Source of the DNA: Styela clava
Lineage: Eukaryota > Chordata > Ascidiacea > Stolidobranchia > Styelidae
Length of the DNA: 64,000 nt
NCBI RefSeq assembly: GCF_964204865.1
Contig: NC_135257.1
Location: 9,942,151-10,006,150, forward strand
Direction: 5' to 3'
Shown here: piece by piece, positions 1 through 14,177 of the stretch
How positions within the stretch are numbered: position 1 is the stretch's first letter
How the letters are laid out: each line of letters starts with the position of its first letter
Position numbers and translations under genes: made by a program
The notes under the pieces: model-generated
Databases searched by the model: none
What the model saw: the letters and a program-made list of their open reading frames with translations, nothing else
Told to the model about the DNA's origin: nothing

Positions 1-2
1 AT

Positions 3-128
3 TTTGCTGCTAATGCAGAGGATTCAGGGAAAAGCAGTGTGGCATCTAATGTTACAAAAGACTATGAATCTTCATTCACTCCACTTTACATTTTCATAAC
101 CAGGTTTAATTGTCTGATTTTAACATAA
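3..128 (+). CDS. possible 3'-terminal coding fragment, unrecognised
   Basis: An open frame enters from the left edge in frame 3 and ends in TAA at 126-128 (41 codons). It begins FAANAEDSGKSSVASNVTKD, which has a protein-like polar composition. It could be the last exon of a plus-strand gene convergent with SMIM7. I do not recognise it, and the length is within chance, so this is a weak call. Confidence 0.18.
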   Translation, partial: FAANAEDSGKSSVASNVTKDYESSFTPLYIFITRFNCLILT

Positions 129-213
129 ATACAAATTCATGAATTTTCTGCCTGAAATTGAATCGGTTATAAGGGTAAGCAGTACGCATTAGTCATAAAG
201 GACAGGCAAGTGA

Positions 214-389
214 GGAAAAATTGAAGGGGTATGTATTCTGCGCCTCTTGTTGAAGTTTGGGCTAGTGATGTTTAACTGCATATTTTTCTGCGGATGAAGT
301 AGGTTTGGGGAAAAATTGAAGGAATATGTATTCTGCGCCTCTTGTTGAAGTTTAGGCTAGTGATGTTTAACTGCATATTTTTCTGCGGA
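214..389. repeat. tandem duplication, about 95-bp unit, two copies
   Basis: The block starting at 214 (GGAAAAATTGAAGG) recurs from 309 with only a few substitutions; both copies run through GTATTCTGCGCCTCTTG and end near TTTTTCTGCGGA. It lies in the region downstream of SMIM7. No gene function is seen. The rest of 390-1290 holds no recognisable gene. Confidence 0.85.
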
Positions 390-1331
390 ATCGATCATAT
401 TTATAACCATAACCCCTCTGGTCTATGACAAATAATGAATCGTTAAGCACGAGTATCTGGGCTTTTAAAGCTGCGTTCAGCCTCAACTAGCTTTTGCTGG
501 GTAGCCTTCCCCAGCTCTGCCATGCAGGATGGGTAATACATACCATGACCATTCAATTCAACTGTCAAACTTGGTGATTTCCCCATACACCCACCCCAGT
601 AGGCGGTGCAAAAAATAAAATTTTAAACAATGGAGGAAGCCGTAACAGGCGAGCGATTACACGGACCACTCTCTGGTGAGACTAAGGAGTCTAGCAATCC
701 TCTCGCACATCACTACAATTCTCCCTACACGATTTGTACCCGGTGCGGTAGCAAGTGCATTCCTAACTCTTAAGCAGAATTTTCTACCAGGATCAATATG
801 ACTGTTTGAACGTCTGAAACTGGACCAAGTTGTATTTTAAGTACAACTATGTAAAAATATGTCTGTGCTCTGCGAATTCCACCTATTCATAATTGGTTCG
901 CAGTCAAGGCAGGCTGCATGGTCTGCAGATAAGGGTTGAACCTGGTCTACTTACGGTAGCGTACGGACTTATAACAGCATTTTCACAAGATAGCCATCGC
1001 AAACATATCAAGAATTAACCAAATAAAATACATATTGCCCAAGAAAAACAGAGATGGAACAACAATTGCAATGCTTTCACCAGTCACATAAAGTTGGTAA
1101 CCACCGTGTTATTTTAGAAATATTCAAAGATAGCTCAATATTCAGGAAGTCCAGTCTTTCCAGCAGTTAGTCTTTTCATTTAGATGGCTCTAGATTTTAC
1201 AATGAATTCTACTGTGCTCAATATGTGTCCCATACCAAATCAGCAACATTTTACAACTAGGTGTTAAAATATAATTGCACTAAATTTTTTAAAATATACA
1301 AATGAAGTGAATATCTTTTTATTGTGCGCCA

Positions 1332-4270
<2,939 letters not shown>

Positions 4271-4772
4271 TTTTGTTGGATAAAATAATAGCCTATCATA
4301 GAGAGAATGTAATTCTTTGGAATTAGAATTCATAAAAAAACAATAGATTAAAAATAAAACAGAAGGAATAAATGTGACAAAGTACTGAAGTTAGATCTCT
4401 TAGCTACGACATTTTTCATTTAATTATTGGCTGCAGATGTGGATACAAATATAGGAGTTGAAACATGTGGAAAGTTTTTGTACCTACATAGTAATGTGCA
4501 TGGCTGTACATCTCAAATAAAAACAAAGAGTCATATATTGCTTAATATTGTTACAGTTATAAGTAACCTTGTTCAAATGATGCAAGTCTTTGTCTACTAA
4601 AAATTGCTGAGACTCTTTTTCATTGGTGCATAACAATATAGATTTTCAATTTGTTCATCAATCAAGGAATTCTATGATGCAAGCTAATTTGTCATAGTCT
4701 CATAGATATATTGTTTTGTTCACCATGCTTAAAACTTCAAACTTAATAGTAAAACAGTGAAAATTGGAAGCA

Positions 4773-5867
4773 TTATCGACAATATTGTTGAGAAGGTGGT
4801 CGAGTAGGTATTTCACCAACTGTAAACCTGTCAGCTTCAAATTTCTTCCTTTCATCGTCTGTTAGAGAGTCTTCATTTGTATAAACTTCGTCTACCACTG
4901 TGGCATTATTAGATATACTTGGAGTGGATGCTCCAAAAACGGAAATATTTTGTGAAATTTTGGTGGAGTTTGAAGCAGGAGTACTAGGTGCTGGAATTGT
5001 GCTTACGGGAGTACCAAAGCTACTTAAATTAGATAAATTCTGGAACTGGTCATTAGATTTAAAACTAATTGATGTTTGTGGAGATACCACAGTTTCAGAA
5101 AGTTGCTCAGAAGTATTTTCAGAAGAAAAATTAAATTTAGGTCCATAAAGAGAAGAAATCATAAGATCCTGAGAAGGGTTACTGTCTGCATTGTTCATTT
5201 GTGATACAAGACTGCTTTTGGTGGCATCAGACATATCAAACAATTCATCTTTTACTCTGCAGTATTTGGATTCAATTTCATTCAAAATGTTCAGGTACTC
5301 CGCAGAATGTAAAACAGCTAAAACTCTCATTTCTTCTGGAGAAATATCTGGTAACCCTTCGATGCAACCAGACTCTTTTGTATAAGAATAGCAAGAAAAT
5401 GGCCACATTTTAGATTCTGCCCATACTTTTACATCTGACTGAATTGTAGAAAACATGAGATCAGTATTATTGTCAGGTTTTTCTTCCTGCTCCAATGCAG
5501 AAAATCGATTATTTCTTGACCAATGATATTTATCTTGTTTGTATCCCTGGGTGCTTGTATTGACAGGACTACTATAGCGATTATCAGAAAAGTTATTATC
5601 TGACCGGGTATCTTGCTTGTATCCTTGATTGCTTGTACCGACAGGACTACTATAACGATTATCATAAAAGTTATTACTTGATCTGTTATATGTTTGCGAT
5701 CTGGAATACTGATTATGGTTATTGCTCCTTCCTTGCCATGATCCACCATAATCATCCTCTTCCCATCTTTCTTGGCGTCGATTCGACACATTGTCTCTTC
5801 GATGTTCGTTATAGCATCTATCACCATATCTGCAGTTGCCTTTCAAATAATACTTGCACACAGGCAT
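4773..5867 (-). CDS. NUP42: NUP42 (NUPL2/hCG1) nucleoporin, single coding exon
   Basis: A 364-residue protein. The N-terminus, MPVCKYYLKGNCRYGDRCY, is one CCCH zinc finger (C4, C12, C18, H22; CX7CX5CX3H), as in NUP42/Rip1-type nucleoporins. The middle is rich in N, S, Y and R, with a few FG-type dipeptides (SSFGTP, SVFGAS) rather than dense repeats. The C-terminus SLTDDERKKFEADRFTVGEI followed by PTRPP matches the conserved NUP42 tail, which in other species binds GLE1/DDX19 for mRNA export at the cytoplasmic face of the pore. Two near-identical 26-residue repeats (NNFYDNRYSSPV... and NNFSDNRYSSPV...) occur around residues 70-120. The frame extends 12 codons upstream, but an acceptor (TTGCCTTATAG) at 5882-5892 sits 14 nt before the ATG at 5867, so I prefer this start. 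Confidence 0.92.
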   Translation of the reverse strand: MPVCKYYLKGNCRYGDRCYNEHRRDNVSNRRQERWEEDDYGGSWQGRSNNHNQYSRSQTYNRSSNNFYDNRYSSPVGTSNQGYKQDTRSDNNFSDNRYSSPVNTSTQGYKQDKYHWSRNNRFSALEQEEKPDNNTDLMFSTIQSDVKVWAESKMWPFSCYSYTKESGCIEGLPDISPEEMRVLAVLHSAEYLNILNEIESKYCRVKDELFDMSDATKSSLVSQMNNADSNPSQDLMISSLYGPKFNFSSENTSEQLSETVVSPQTSISFKSNDQFQNLSNLSSFGTPVSTIPAPSTPASNSTKISQNISVFGASTPSISNNATVVDEVYTNEDSLTDDERKKFEADRFTVGEIPTRPPSQQYCR

Positions 5868-6231
5868 ATTAATACAAATATCTATAAGGCAAAGATAAAC
5901 CATAGTTATTAGAATTCATAACATTGTTCAAACAAGATAATAATTGAACAAGTAACCATAAAAATTAATTTTCAATAATATATGAGAGCTGTGGCTGAGC
6001 ATGCCCAGTATGATTTTTACCATTTAAAGTGTTATAATTTTACACTTGCAAATATGAATATTGCATAACAGCCAATGAAACAGAGCAGTTGTGTGATCAT
6101 ACTTCATATTCGAATCATACCACAAAATTATGAATTTTTCGACAGTTAGGATTAGGATGTGGTCATTCTAAATGTACTTGGAGATAATCCTTAAAAAATG
6201 TATTGGATTCAGTGGTGAAATACTTGGTCAC

Positions 6232-6936
6232 CTATTCAATAGATGGAACAGACTCTCTGTCAAGCTCAGATCTTTCATCTAGTATAATAATAATCCTTCT
6301 AGGATGAGTATCAAGATAAGCAATAATGTACCGATATGAAATTTTTCTTCTAACAATTACAGAGTCAACTTGAACAGTCCCTGTTCTTCCACTTGATCCT
6401 TTGATATGAAATTTCATTCTCATAGCATCTCTGCCTTGTGCATCTATGTAAGCAAGATGAGAAACATGCCTCCTCCTACCTCTACTGTTCATCTCACCGA
6501 AGCCTTCAATGGGTGACCCGAGTGCAACCACTAGTTCCTGGTTACTTCGACACTTTTCAAGAGCGTCTCCAAACACCTGGGTAGGCCCTGCTTTAGATAA
6601 CAGCTCTTTATAAAGTATGTAAAAAACAAACCCCATACATGTTAATCCAACAATGATAACTAAGGCATAACTAGTGTCCTTAGCAGCTTGTTTTGCCTTC
6701 TTTGATTTTGATGCAGAAGCAATTTCAGAATCTCCTCTTTTTCGCAATTCAATTTGTTGTACACAAGCTGACATAGATATTTTTCTCGTATAACATGTTG
6801 ATGATAATGGTTCCATAAAAAATGATTTTGTGAGAAAACAGGTTGAACAGAAACTGATTCGATGTACTTTGTATAAAGGAAACGGTGGCCCTTTCATACA
6901 GAAATAGAATTTATGAAAATGCACATTTGGCGGCAT
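6232..6936 (-). CDS. TIMM21: TIMM21, mitochondrial inner-membrane translocase subunit Tim21
   Basis: A 234-residue protein from the ATG at 6936 (human TIMM21 is 248). Near residues 89-112 lies one membrane helix (YALVIIVGLTCMGFVFYILY), then the Tim21 intermembrane-space fold: FGDALEKCRSNQELV, GFGEMNSRGRRRHVSHLAY, MRMKFHIKGSSGRTGTVQV, and the PRRIIIILDERSE strand near the end. Tim21 links the TIM23 presequence translocase to the TOM complex and respiratory chain. The segment before the helix should be a presequence but is not strongly basic near its start. The frame stays open upstream to an acceptor-like TTTTTACAG at about 6998-7006, so a further 5' exon is possible. It is the most upstream gene of a co-oriented set with NUP42 and SMIM7, with about 365 bp between its stop and the NUP42 start. 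Confidence 0.93.
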   Translation of the reverse strand: MPPNVHFHKFYFCMKGPPFPLYKVHRISFCSTCFLTKSFFMEPLSSTCYTRKISMSACVQQIELRKRGDSEIASASKSKKAKQAAKDTSYALVIIVGLTCMGFVFYILYKELLSKAGPTQVFGDALEKCRSNQELVVALGSPIEGFGEMNSRGRRRHVSHLAYIDAQGRDAMRMKFHIKGSSGRTGTVQVDSVIVRRKISYRYIIAYLDTHPRRIIIILDERSELDRESVPSIE

Positions 6937-7699
6937 GGCAATCACAGAATGATCTTTTCTATCAAGTAAGGAAGTATCTAGGCCTACAGGAGTATCTGTA
7001 AAAATATGATTGTGATATGATTGACTTCATTTTTTATTCACGTACATGACTAGTTACATGACTAGACATTGCAGTCTAAAAATAGGAAATTCAAACATAT
7101 ATCAAATCGTATTCACTATCTTATTGTTGCATGCATTTGTTTTTCAGTGATCAGTCATTTGAATCTTAAATCTATTTCCAAAAATCTGCCCTGGGATAGT
7201 GGATTTCATTTTCTAAAATATGGTAGACCAGAAAATTCTTAAGATAGGACTCTTTCAATTCTTGATAATTTCAACTTCAGTGCAAGCAGGGCTGGAGAGC
7301 TGGTTCGAAATCATATTATTGGCTTCATCTCACATTATATTCAAACTGTGGCCCCAGCTCAGGCGCTTCATTTTCCTATGTTCAAATGACTCTTTAACAT
7401 TAAACAAGGATCCACTGAAAAGGCACTGAATAGCTTTCCAGTTCGCCTAAGATTTTAACATAGTTTATTATAAACACCACACCATCACAGCACTATTTTT
7501 TTAGTTGGACAACACACAAAAGCACCTCTTTCAACAATTTTTATCAGTCATTTAATGTTCGAACAAAGTCTTCATTCAAGCGACCTGTTTATTCTAATCA
7601 CAATTTTCCTTTACCATTTGCAGTGTTATTCCTACAATCACTTCATTTTCTTGTTACACATAAAAACGATGTTTTTCATCTGTAGACTATGACCCCTCT

Positions 7700-8160
7700 T
7701 CAAAACAAGAGAGATATGCTCAAATATATGGACACCCAATGGCAATAATTTTGATGACGTCATAGCGAAAAAAAAAGTAATAGCCTTCTGGAGAAAATTT
7801 TTATCTTTAACCACTGAAAATTTCAAAGCAATTGGTCCAGTATTCGAAGAGAAAAGCGATTTTTTAAAAATGATAAGAGAGCTATGCTCAAATATATGGA
7901 CACGTAGCGTCACATAATTTTGATGATGTCATAGCGAAAAAAAAAGTAATAGCCCTCTGGAGAAAATTTTTATCTTTAACCACTGAAAATTTCAAAGCAA
8001 TTGGTCCAGTATTCGAAGAGAAAAGCGACTTTAAAAACGTGTCAAGGAACAAGAACAACAACATAATATTGAAACGATCGTTATGTCCACTACGTGTCCA
8101 ATAATATTGAAACGATCGTTATGGCCACTAAACGTGTCCAATAAACTCATTGTTGTCACC
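7700..8160. repeat. tandem and dispersed ATATATGGACACG repeat family
   Basis: Two copies of a roughly 180-bp unit (about 7704-7870 and 7878-8033) each contain CTCAAATATATGGACAC, GATGAYGTCATAGCG and CAAAGCAATTGGTCCAGTA. They are followed by CGATCGTTATGGCCACTAAA and ACGTGTCCAATAA. GGACACGT near the left and ACGTGTCC near the right are complementary, suggesting short inverted termini. Related copies occur at 15160-15970, with a shorter match near 20725 and an inverted one at 28130-28165. There is no coding potential, so it is probably a non-autonomous element. Confidence 0.7.
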
Positions 8161-8375
8161 GTTATTCATAAATTTATTTATTTGAAGTTATTGCCCGATT
8201 CGTATCGTGCATTTTTGTTTTATTGTGTTATTTGACTGTTTTTGGTGGATGGGCGCATATTTTCACGTTTTTAACTTTTCTCTAAGTTATGCCCGTCCTC
8301 CAGGTCCTCTGTGTTTTGTGTTTGTTATTGTTTTATAATAGAGCGACCGAAATAAAATTGATTGATTGATTGTAT
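8160..8375 (+). repeat. non-LTR retrotransposon 3' end with (ATTG)n tail
   Basis: A T-rich stretch runs into GAGCGACCGAAATAAAATTG followed by ATTGATTGATTG at about 8357-8371. Short ATTG tandem tails are typical of CR1/L2-clade LINE 3' ends. Inverted counterparts (CAATCAATCAATC) are seen at 31773 and 38983. No reverse transcriptase frame is left. The clade assignment is inference from the tail only. Confidence 0.45.
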
Positions 8376-8476
8376 ACATGTTTTTGACATGTAGGCCCTA
8401 TTCATTATTCTATTGCACAATTTACATATTCTTATCAAAGTATATAATCTGCTTTTATTCACATGAGACTGGATAC

Positions 8477-9692
8477 CAGTGATTTCCCTACACCCCCCCT
8501 ATAGGGGGTGAACACCCCCCCTAAAATTTCAAACACCCCCCCTAATTTTGAGGTGCGATTCCACACTTTATTTTCTAACTCAAGTATAAATGTATTCAAA
8601 TATAACGACTATGGCATATTTATCAGTGTAGAAGAGGGGTTCTAAACCGCAGTCTGCGGGCCAATTACGGCCGGCGGACGATTTAAAATGGCCCGCCGAA
8701 CTTGAGTGAAATAGTTTAACGGGCTAACCCTTCCTGTGGTACCTTTTGAGTTTTAGATATCGTCTATTGTTACATCATTATCACAGTTTAAGCACGTTTA
8801 TTTCGTAACAATTGAATTATACCAGTATCTTATGTATACGTATGGGTATTAGGATTACACACTTCAGTATTTTAGATATTTGCCGTATATCAAGAAAGCT
8901 TAAAGATGTCACAAAACGAAAACTAGGCACTGAAAACAAACATTTTTTAGATGAATGACAGCGTTTTTATTTCTTTATTGAAAATAAACAAACTTCAGCG
9001 ATTTGTCTTCTTACTAACAAAATATCTCAGTTCTGAAGGAATACAACGTTATGCGCCATTATGATCAGTTGACGCGCGTGTTTCAAAATTTAATTCATTG
9101 CATAATTCATACAAAAGTCAAACACACATGTTCAAAAAAATGTGAAATGTGTAACAAAACAAGCCATAAGTAGCCATTCATTCATACAATGCCAGATGAG
9201 CAAGTAACTTCATTAGTCACTATCAGTTGCAAATTACTTGTTGAAACGTACCGGTAGTAGTAGGCTATATATATATATTTACGGTTGAAAGCCGTGCTTG
9301 TTATCTATTTCCCGGGAATTCTATCAGCTAAATATTATAATTATTGATTTCATTACATAACAAACTGCGATGCTAGGTGTATCTAAAATCAAGCTTAGAG
9401 CCTATTTTCAGATTTTGGTGCCTATTTCTCAAAATTTTCTAAACCCCAGCCGTGTCGTCCCGCACTTTATCCTCGCTCCCCTTTTCTGGCCCTACAATTT
9501 TATTCTGCTGTAGATTTTGGCTCGCCGTCAATCAACTTGGGGGGCCCCTCATGTACATCGTTTCTTGAATACATACCATTTTTTTAAGAATACAAATAAC
9601 CTAGTATTACCGTATCTCTAATAGCAAATTATTTACCACCCCCCTAAATTTCGAAACACCCCCCCTAAAATAAAAAGCTAGGGAACCTACTG
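8477..9692. mobile_element. hAT-type element with Ac-type target duplication
   Basis: Left end CAGTGATTTCCCTA (8477-8490) pairs with right end TAGGGAACCTACTG (9679-9692). The flanks are an exact 8-bp duplication CTGGATAC (8469-8476 and 9693-9700), which fits nTnnnnAn, unlike the other hATs here. Subterminal ACACCCCCCCTAA motifs occur as direct repeats near both ends (about 8512-8552 and 9638-9668). There is no transposase frame. Internally a GAGGGGTTCTAAACCGCAG sequence (8634 on) with GGCCCGCCG resembles one end of another hAT, so a nested, decayed insertion is possible. Confidence 0.8.
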
Positions 9693-9883
9693 CTGGATAC
9701 CATATTTATACACAAAAATGTTAGACTACCTTACCTGCAAGTGCAGTTTTAAGTATTCTGTGGCGTCTGCAGCAGCCGCAAAACCACGGCGGTATTTTCA
9801 TACCATGGCCGCTACGGCCAAACCTATGACGACCACTGGACTGGAAATATTTATATATCTCTGTGATGGCGACTGACTTTTTA

Positions 9884-10117
9884 GCTGCCACAAACCAATG
9901 ACGAGCTGCCGTTACCGCGGCATCAAACTGAAAACCAATGGCAGGTAAAATATTGCTGCCGTAACCGCGGCAGGTGGGCCGTAAAGACAGGGCTGTCCCT
10001 TATGGTGACAAATATTGGGTAAGTTGGAACCTTTTTCTTATGGATACAGTTTTGATGGATTTGGGATTTAAGTAGATATAATTCCGCATGATTAAATAAA
10101 ATCTGGTACATTAATTC
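9884..10117. repeat. CCGCGG-rich repeat, copy 1
   Basis: The block runs from GCTGCCACAAACCAATGACG through GCTGCCGTAACCGCGGCAGG to ATCTGGTACATTAATTC. It recurs in the same orientation at 13930-14177 with few differences (copy 2 has small insertions, for example ACTAAGAC). It is followed directly by an inverted-repeat arm at 10118-10230. It contains its own palindromic pair, TGCCGTTACCGCGGCA and TGCTGCCGTAACCGCGGCA. No coding function is supported. Confidence 0.8.
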
Positions 10118-13100
10118 TGCTGCCACCAATGACATTAAACAACATGATGCGCAACTCCGGCATTTTTGTCCGAAGATCGTATTCGATAGCACGCTCCAAT
10201 GCACATACTTGACGAGACGAAAACGAGCGGATATGTGCTGCTTTCAAGGCGTAGCACGAATGGTGTTCGTGCCTGCTTTGACAGTTGTTGTCGATTTTAA
10301 TGATATTTTTGAAAGTTGGGGTAAAAAGAAATCGGTAAAAGGTAAGGTGAATACTATTGTTGTATATCACACCCGGGCATCGCACTGTTGGGTACATGTG
10401 GGAAAGCCAGCCTTTGTCAAATACTACGATGTTATTAATTCAGTACGGTACGTAGTTGCCCATTTGCCGAAATTACATATTTACTTACCCCTTATGGTTT
10501 CAAATAGTTCATGCACCTCCAGTTAGATTTTTTTAATCAGTGAGGATATATAATCATTGTTGATTGCTGCTCATTGTAACATACTATTACGCATTCACTT
10601 TTATTTGCGTATTGAATCAAAGTGTTAACAAGTTCACCTAACATTTCACTCATACCGGTCTATATTGTATAGTCTGATTTCTCAAGTATTTGGAGCCACG
10701 AATGCTTGTAATTTTCTGACTAAACCCTTTTATTAGTTGGTTTATATACCAAATTCAGTAAAATATTTTTTAAATAAAACATGAGATATTGGATTTAATA
10801 GCTTTTCCATTCTGAATCATATAGACTGCTTTATTTATTCTTAACGAAAATTAATAAATCTCCTCTCTTTCTTCAGATGTGAAAGTTGTGGACAAACCTG
10901 TCCAAGCATTGTGAGACTCTTGCAGCACAAGAGGCAATAGCAGAAATAGTAAGTATATCAATCAAGAAATTAAGCCGACATAAAGCAAAACTTTCAACTA
11001 TTCGTCTAGTCTCAATTTCCTATTATTTATTCACAGGACAACTATAGCAGACGGGGAGATATCAGAAGTCTGGCGACATATCAGTGACAGTGTGATTCCA
11101 AGAAATATAATGCAATTGAAAATAGAAATTTGCAATAGAAAAACAACCTATGGAGGCATGCAAAGACATTTGACCCTCCGGTAGAGTTGTGTATGGCCTC
11201 CACATCCTGCAGGGCTTGAGGAAAATAACTAAAAATTCCAAAGCGTAAGATTGCATAAGCGGTCTTATTTGTGAAAAGGCACAAAACACGCCAGACATAC
11301 TTAAAACAGCTTTGGAAATGAGGATTACGGGTACCTCACTGCACCTGTGTTATATTTGGTTCATCAACTTTTGGTAGTACTATAGAAGAAATTCCGGAAG
11401 GGGTATAATCATCATTCATGATAAAATACTATCATATATTTTTTGAACAACTTCAATCTAGACCAGGGATCTCAAACTCGCGGCCCCAGAGAACATCCAG
11501 TGCGGCCCTCGAACGCTTAACAATAATTGTAATAGGATTTTGGAAGTTTTTTTTTATCTAAATGTAATAGATTTTTCAAACCTTCTAAAGTGAAATTGAT
11601 TATTCACACAGAAAACAATTTACTGAAAGTAGTTTTGAAATATTAATTTTTTTTGTCCACATTTTGACCCAATTAAGAATACACATCAAGCTAGCAAAGG
11701 AATACTTGAATAAAACACTTGAGTAATTAAATTAAACGCAAAGTACATGAAGAAGGTGGCATTTTCGAAGAAAATGGGAGTTGTAACATTTCTGCTCTTC
11801 ACAAAATTCTGAAGCACATTGTTTAATTTGTCATATTTCCATCAATACAATCAAAAAACACAATAAGCTCAGCAGTCAATATGACAAATTCGAAGACCAA
11901 CTTCGAACAGAAAATTTCCATGTGTTTGTATATTAATATAATTATACAACGGCTTAGTTACTAAAAATCAATATCAATAATAATTCAAGCAATCCTATGC
12001 CACGCAATGTAGTGCGAAATGTCTTGTCGAAAAAATCTGTCATTTGTTTTTTTACTGATCTATACATGAAATGATAAAAGTAACTTTTTTGCATTACTGG
12101 AATTAATTAAACATTCGTAAAGATCCAGATAAACCCATGATCATGTGGCCTCGTTAGTTAGAGTTGGTAAAATAAAATCATTTCAGACTGGCCTTAGTAT
12201 GCTGGTGACACAAAAAAGATGCCAAACGCCAGGACAAATGTAATTATTAAAACATTGAGTTTATACTGTAGTATTTTTGTTAATTTTAGGTTCATATATT
12301 TAGATTAAGTTATTTTTAGTGTATGTATAATTCTTTCCTTATTCAAAGCTTGTTCAAAAATGATTTTGATGGTTGTACATAGAATTTTACGATTTTTTAT
12401 AATAAATACTGTAACTTGCAAATGTTGCAATAATAGTGGAATGCAAATATTAATATGTAATTGCATTTGAAATTGAAGAAAATAATAAAACTTAATCCAA
12501 CTGTTTAGTTGCATCACAATATATGTCACAAACTAAAACTATCTTAAAAATATCTTTTGAGTATACATTATCAAAAACTGTTTGCGGCTCTTTTTACAAT
12601 TTTCAAAATGCAATGCGGCTCTCGGAAACCCATGAGTTTGACACCACTGATCTATTCTAGACGATTCAAGCATTGCTTTGGGAAATTATATCACTTCAAT
12701 TAAATTGAAATAATCTCGCTATATTAAATACAAAATCGTTGCTATCATAAAGGTAAACCAATTCAGCCACTCGAAATATATTGGCCTTCACAAAGCAATG
12801 GAGGCAAAATTGAGAGTTCATGAGCTATGAACATTTGTTCTTTTCTTTGTCTTGAACTTTCCATACTCCACAGCCCCTATTAATTTTTATTAATTTTAAT
12901 TACCATGTGATGGTCATACATATCTTTAACTTGTATTTTCTGTCATGATGTATTATCTCAATGTGCCTAACTATTAATTAGTGTGCATATTTTGCTTCCA
13001 GATGACATAAATGTATTGTCATGTTTATTACCTCAGCTTGGAGTATTGACAAGAAAAAGGTGCCAGTAAATTAGGTAAAAAAATTTTCAACTCATTGTTA

Positions 13101-13929
13101 TAATCAGAATTCACAATCAATAGGAATTATAAACAGCCAACAATCAGTGAGAATTATATGCGAAATCCCTCAGAATAAATTTGTCTAAAATCGGAGGAAG
13201 GCAAAAAATATAGGTAGTTTCCATCCACACAAGCATTCCAAGAAGACTTGCTCGAGCCAAACTAAATGAGCATCGTCAGGTGATCGGTAAGGCTGCAAGT
13301 TGAATTCAGCCCTGCAACCTCCTGCATAGAAGATAATATTAATTAGTGGGCTATGAGCTAAATTTAAACAAACCTATCTACGATGCATTATGTACCAGCA
13401 ATGTTACCTACGATTAACTGAATATGTAATATGTCTAATAAATTCACCTACAAAAGCAAGTTCGATAGGTGCAAACTTTGTGTTATGGAATTGTATCGCA
13501 GCACAGTTTTGTATGACACCCTCTTTAAATAAAATTTCAATGATTAAGCGCAAACATTAAAATTACTAACTTTGAACTTTGTCATTATCTGCAAAATGTT
13601 CCACACAAATCTTTCCGCTATCGCGTTTGTAATCTTCTCTGATAAAAAAAAAGTCTATGATGTCTAGAATTGCTCTTTACAGCTTGCCTGTTATTCCAGC
13701 TTTCCAAGTAAGCAAAACTTCTTAGATATAGAGATTATTTTGTTTCGTTACAGGCGCAAAAAGGCAGGTACTACACGTAAAAAAGACGCCGAGTAGCAAA
13801 AGCGAGCGGAAAACGGACGCGAAAGGCGACGAGAAATATGTGCATTGGAGCGTATCATGAAATACAATGTTTTGCCTGTAGTCTTATGGAGTGACGTCAG
13901 AGTTGCCTATCATGTTGTTTAATGTCATT
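10118..13929. mobile_element. 3.8 kb unit bounded by inverted repeats, unclassified
   Basis: The left arm (about 10118-10230: CAATGACATTAAACAACATG, then CACGCTCCAATGCACATACT, then GACGAGACGAAAACGAGCGG) recurs as its reverse complement at about 13790-13929. The two CCGCGG-rich repeats lie just outside in direct orientation. A hAT element (11464-12649) has inserted inside. The interior holds no recognisable transposase; small open frames at 10209-10526 and 11062-11298 look like chance. It could be an old TIR transposon with direct repeats at its flanks, or a rearranged duplication. Confidence 0.5.
11464..12649. mobile_element. hAT element, same family as 34488-35058
   Basis: Left end CAGGGATCTCAAACTCGCGG, right end GAGTTTGACACCACTG. 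The flanking octamers ATCTAGAC (11456-11463) and ATCTATTC match at six of eight positions, so the duplication is degraded. The right terminal region (GCGGCTCTCGGAAACCCATG, TTTGCGGCTC) is the reverse complement of the left end of 34488-35058, so the two copies are the same family in opposite orientation. There is no transposase frame. Confidence 0.8.
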
Positions 13930-14177
13930 GCTGCCACAAACCAATGACGAGCTGCCGTTACCGCGGCAGCAAATTGAAAACGAATGGCAGGTAAAATTTT
14001 GCTGCCGTAACCGCGGCAGGTGGGCCGTAAAGACACTAAGACAGGGCTGTCCCTTATGGTGACAAATATTGGGTAAGTTGGAACGTTTTTCTTATGGATA
14101 CAGTTTTGATGGATTTGGGGTTAGGGTTTAAAGAGATATAATTCCGCATGATCAATTAAAATCTGGTACATTAATTC
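13930..14177. repeat. CCGCGG-rich repeat, copy 2
   Basis: Direct-orientation copy of 9884-10117. Just beyond it (14190-14290) is more GC-rich, partly palindromic sequence (CCGTGGCAAGAGCTGCCGCG). From 14300 to 15070 no gene is recognisable; a small hairpin AAAGTGACTA...TAGTCACTTT lies at about 14440-14475. Confidence 0.78.

Noticed and set aside
5429-5827. 132-codon minus frame
   Set aside because: It is an alternative frame of NUP42.
7270-7370. Short CAGGGCTGGAGAGCTGG...CCCCAGCT pair as a further hAT MITE
   Set aside because: Complementarity is short and no 8-bp duplication flanks it.
9923-10526. Overlapping frames of 93-105 codons on both strands
   Set aside because: They fall in repeated, palindromic CCGCGG sequence and resemble no protein.
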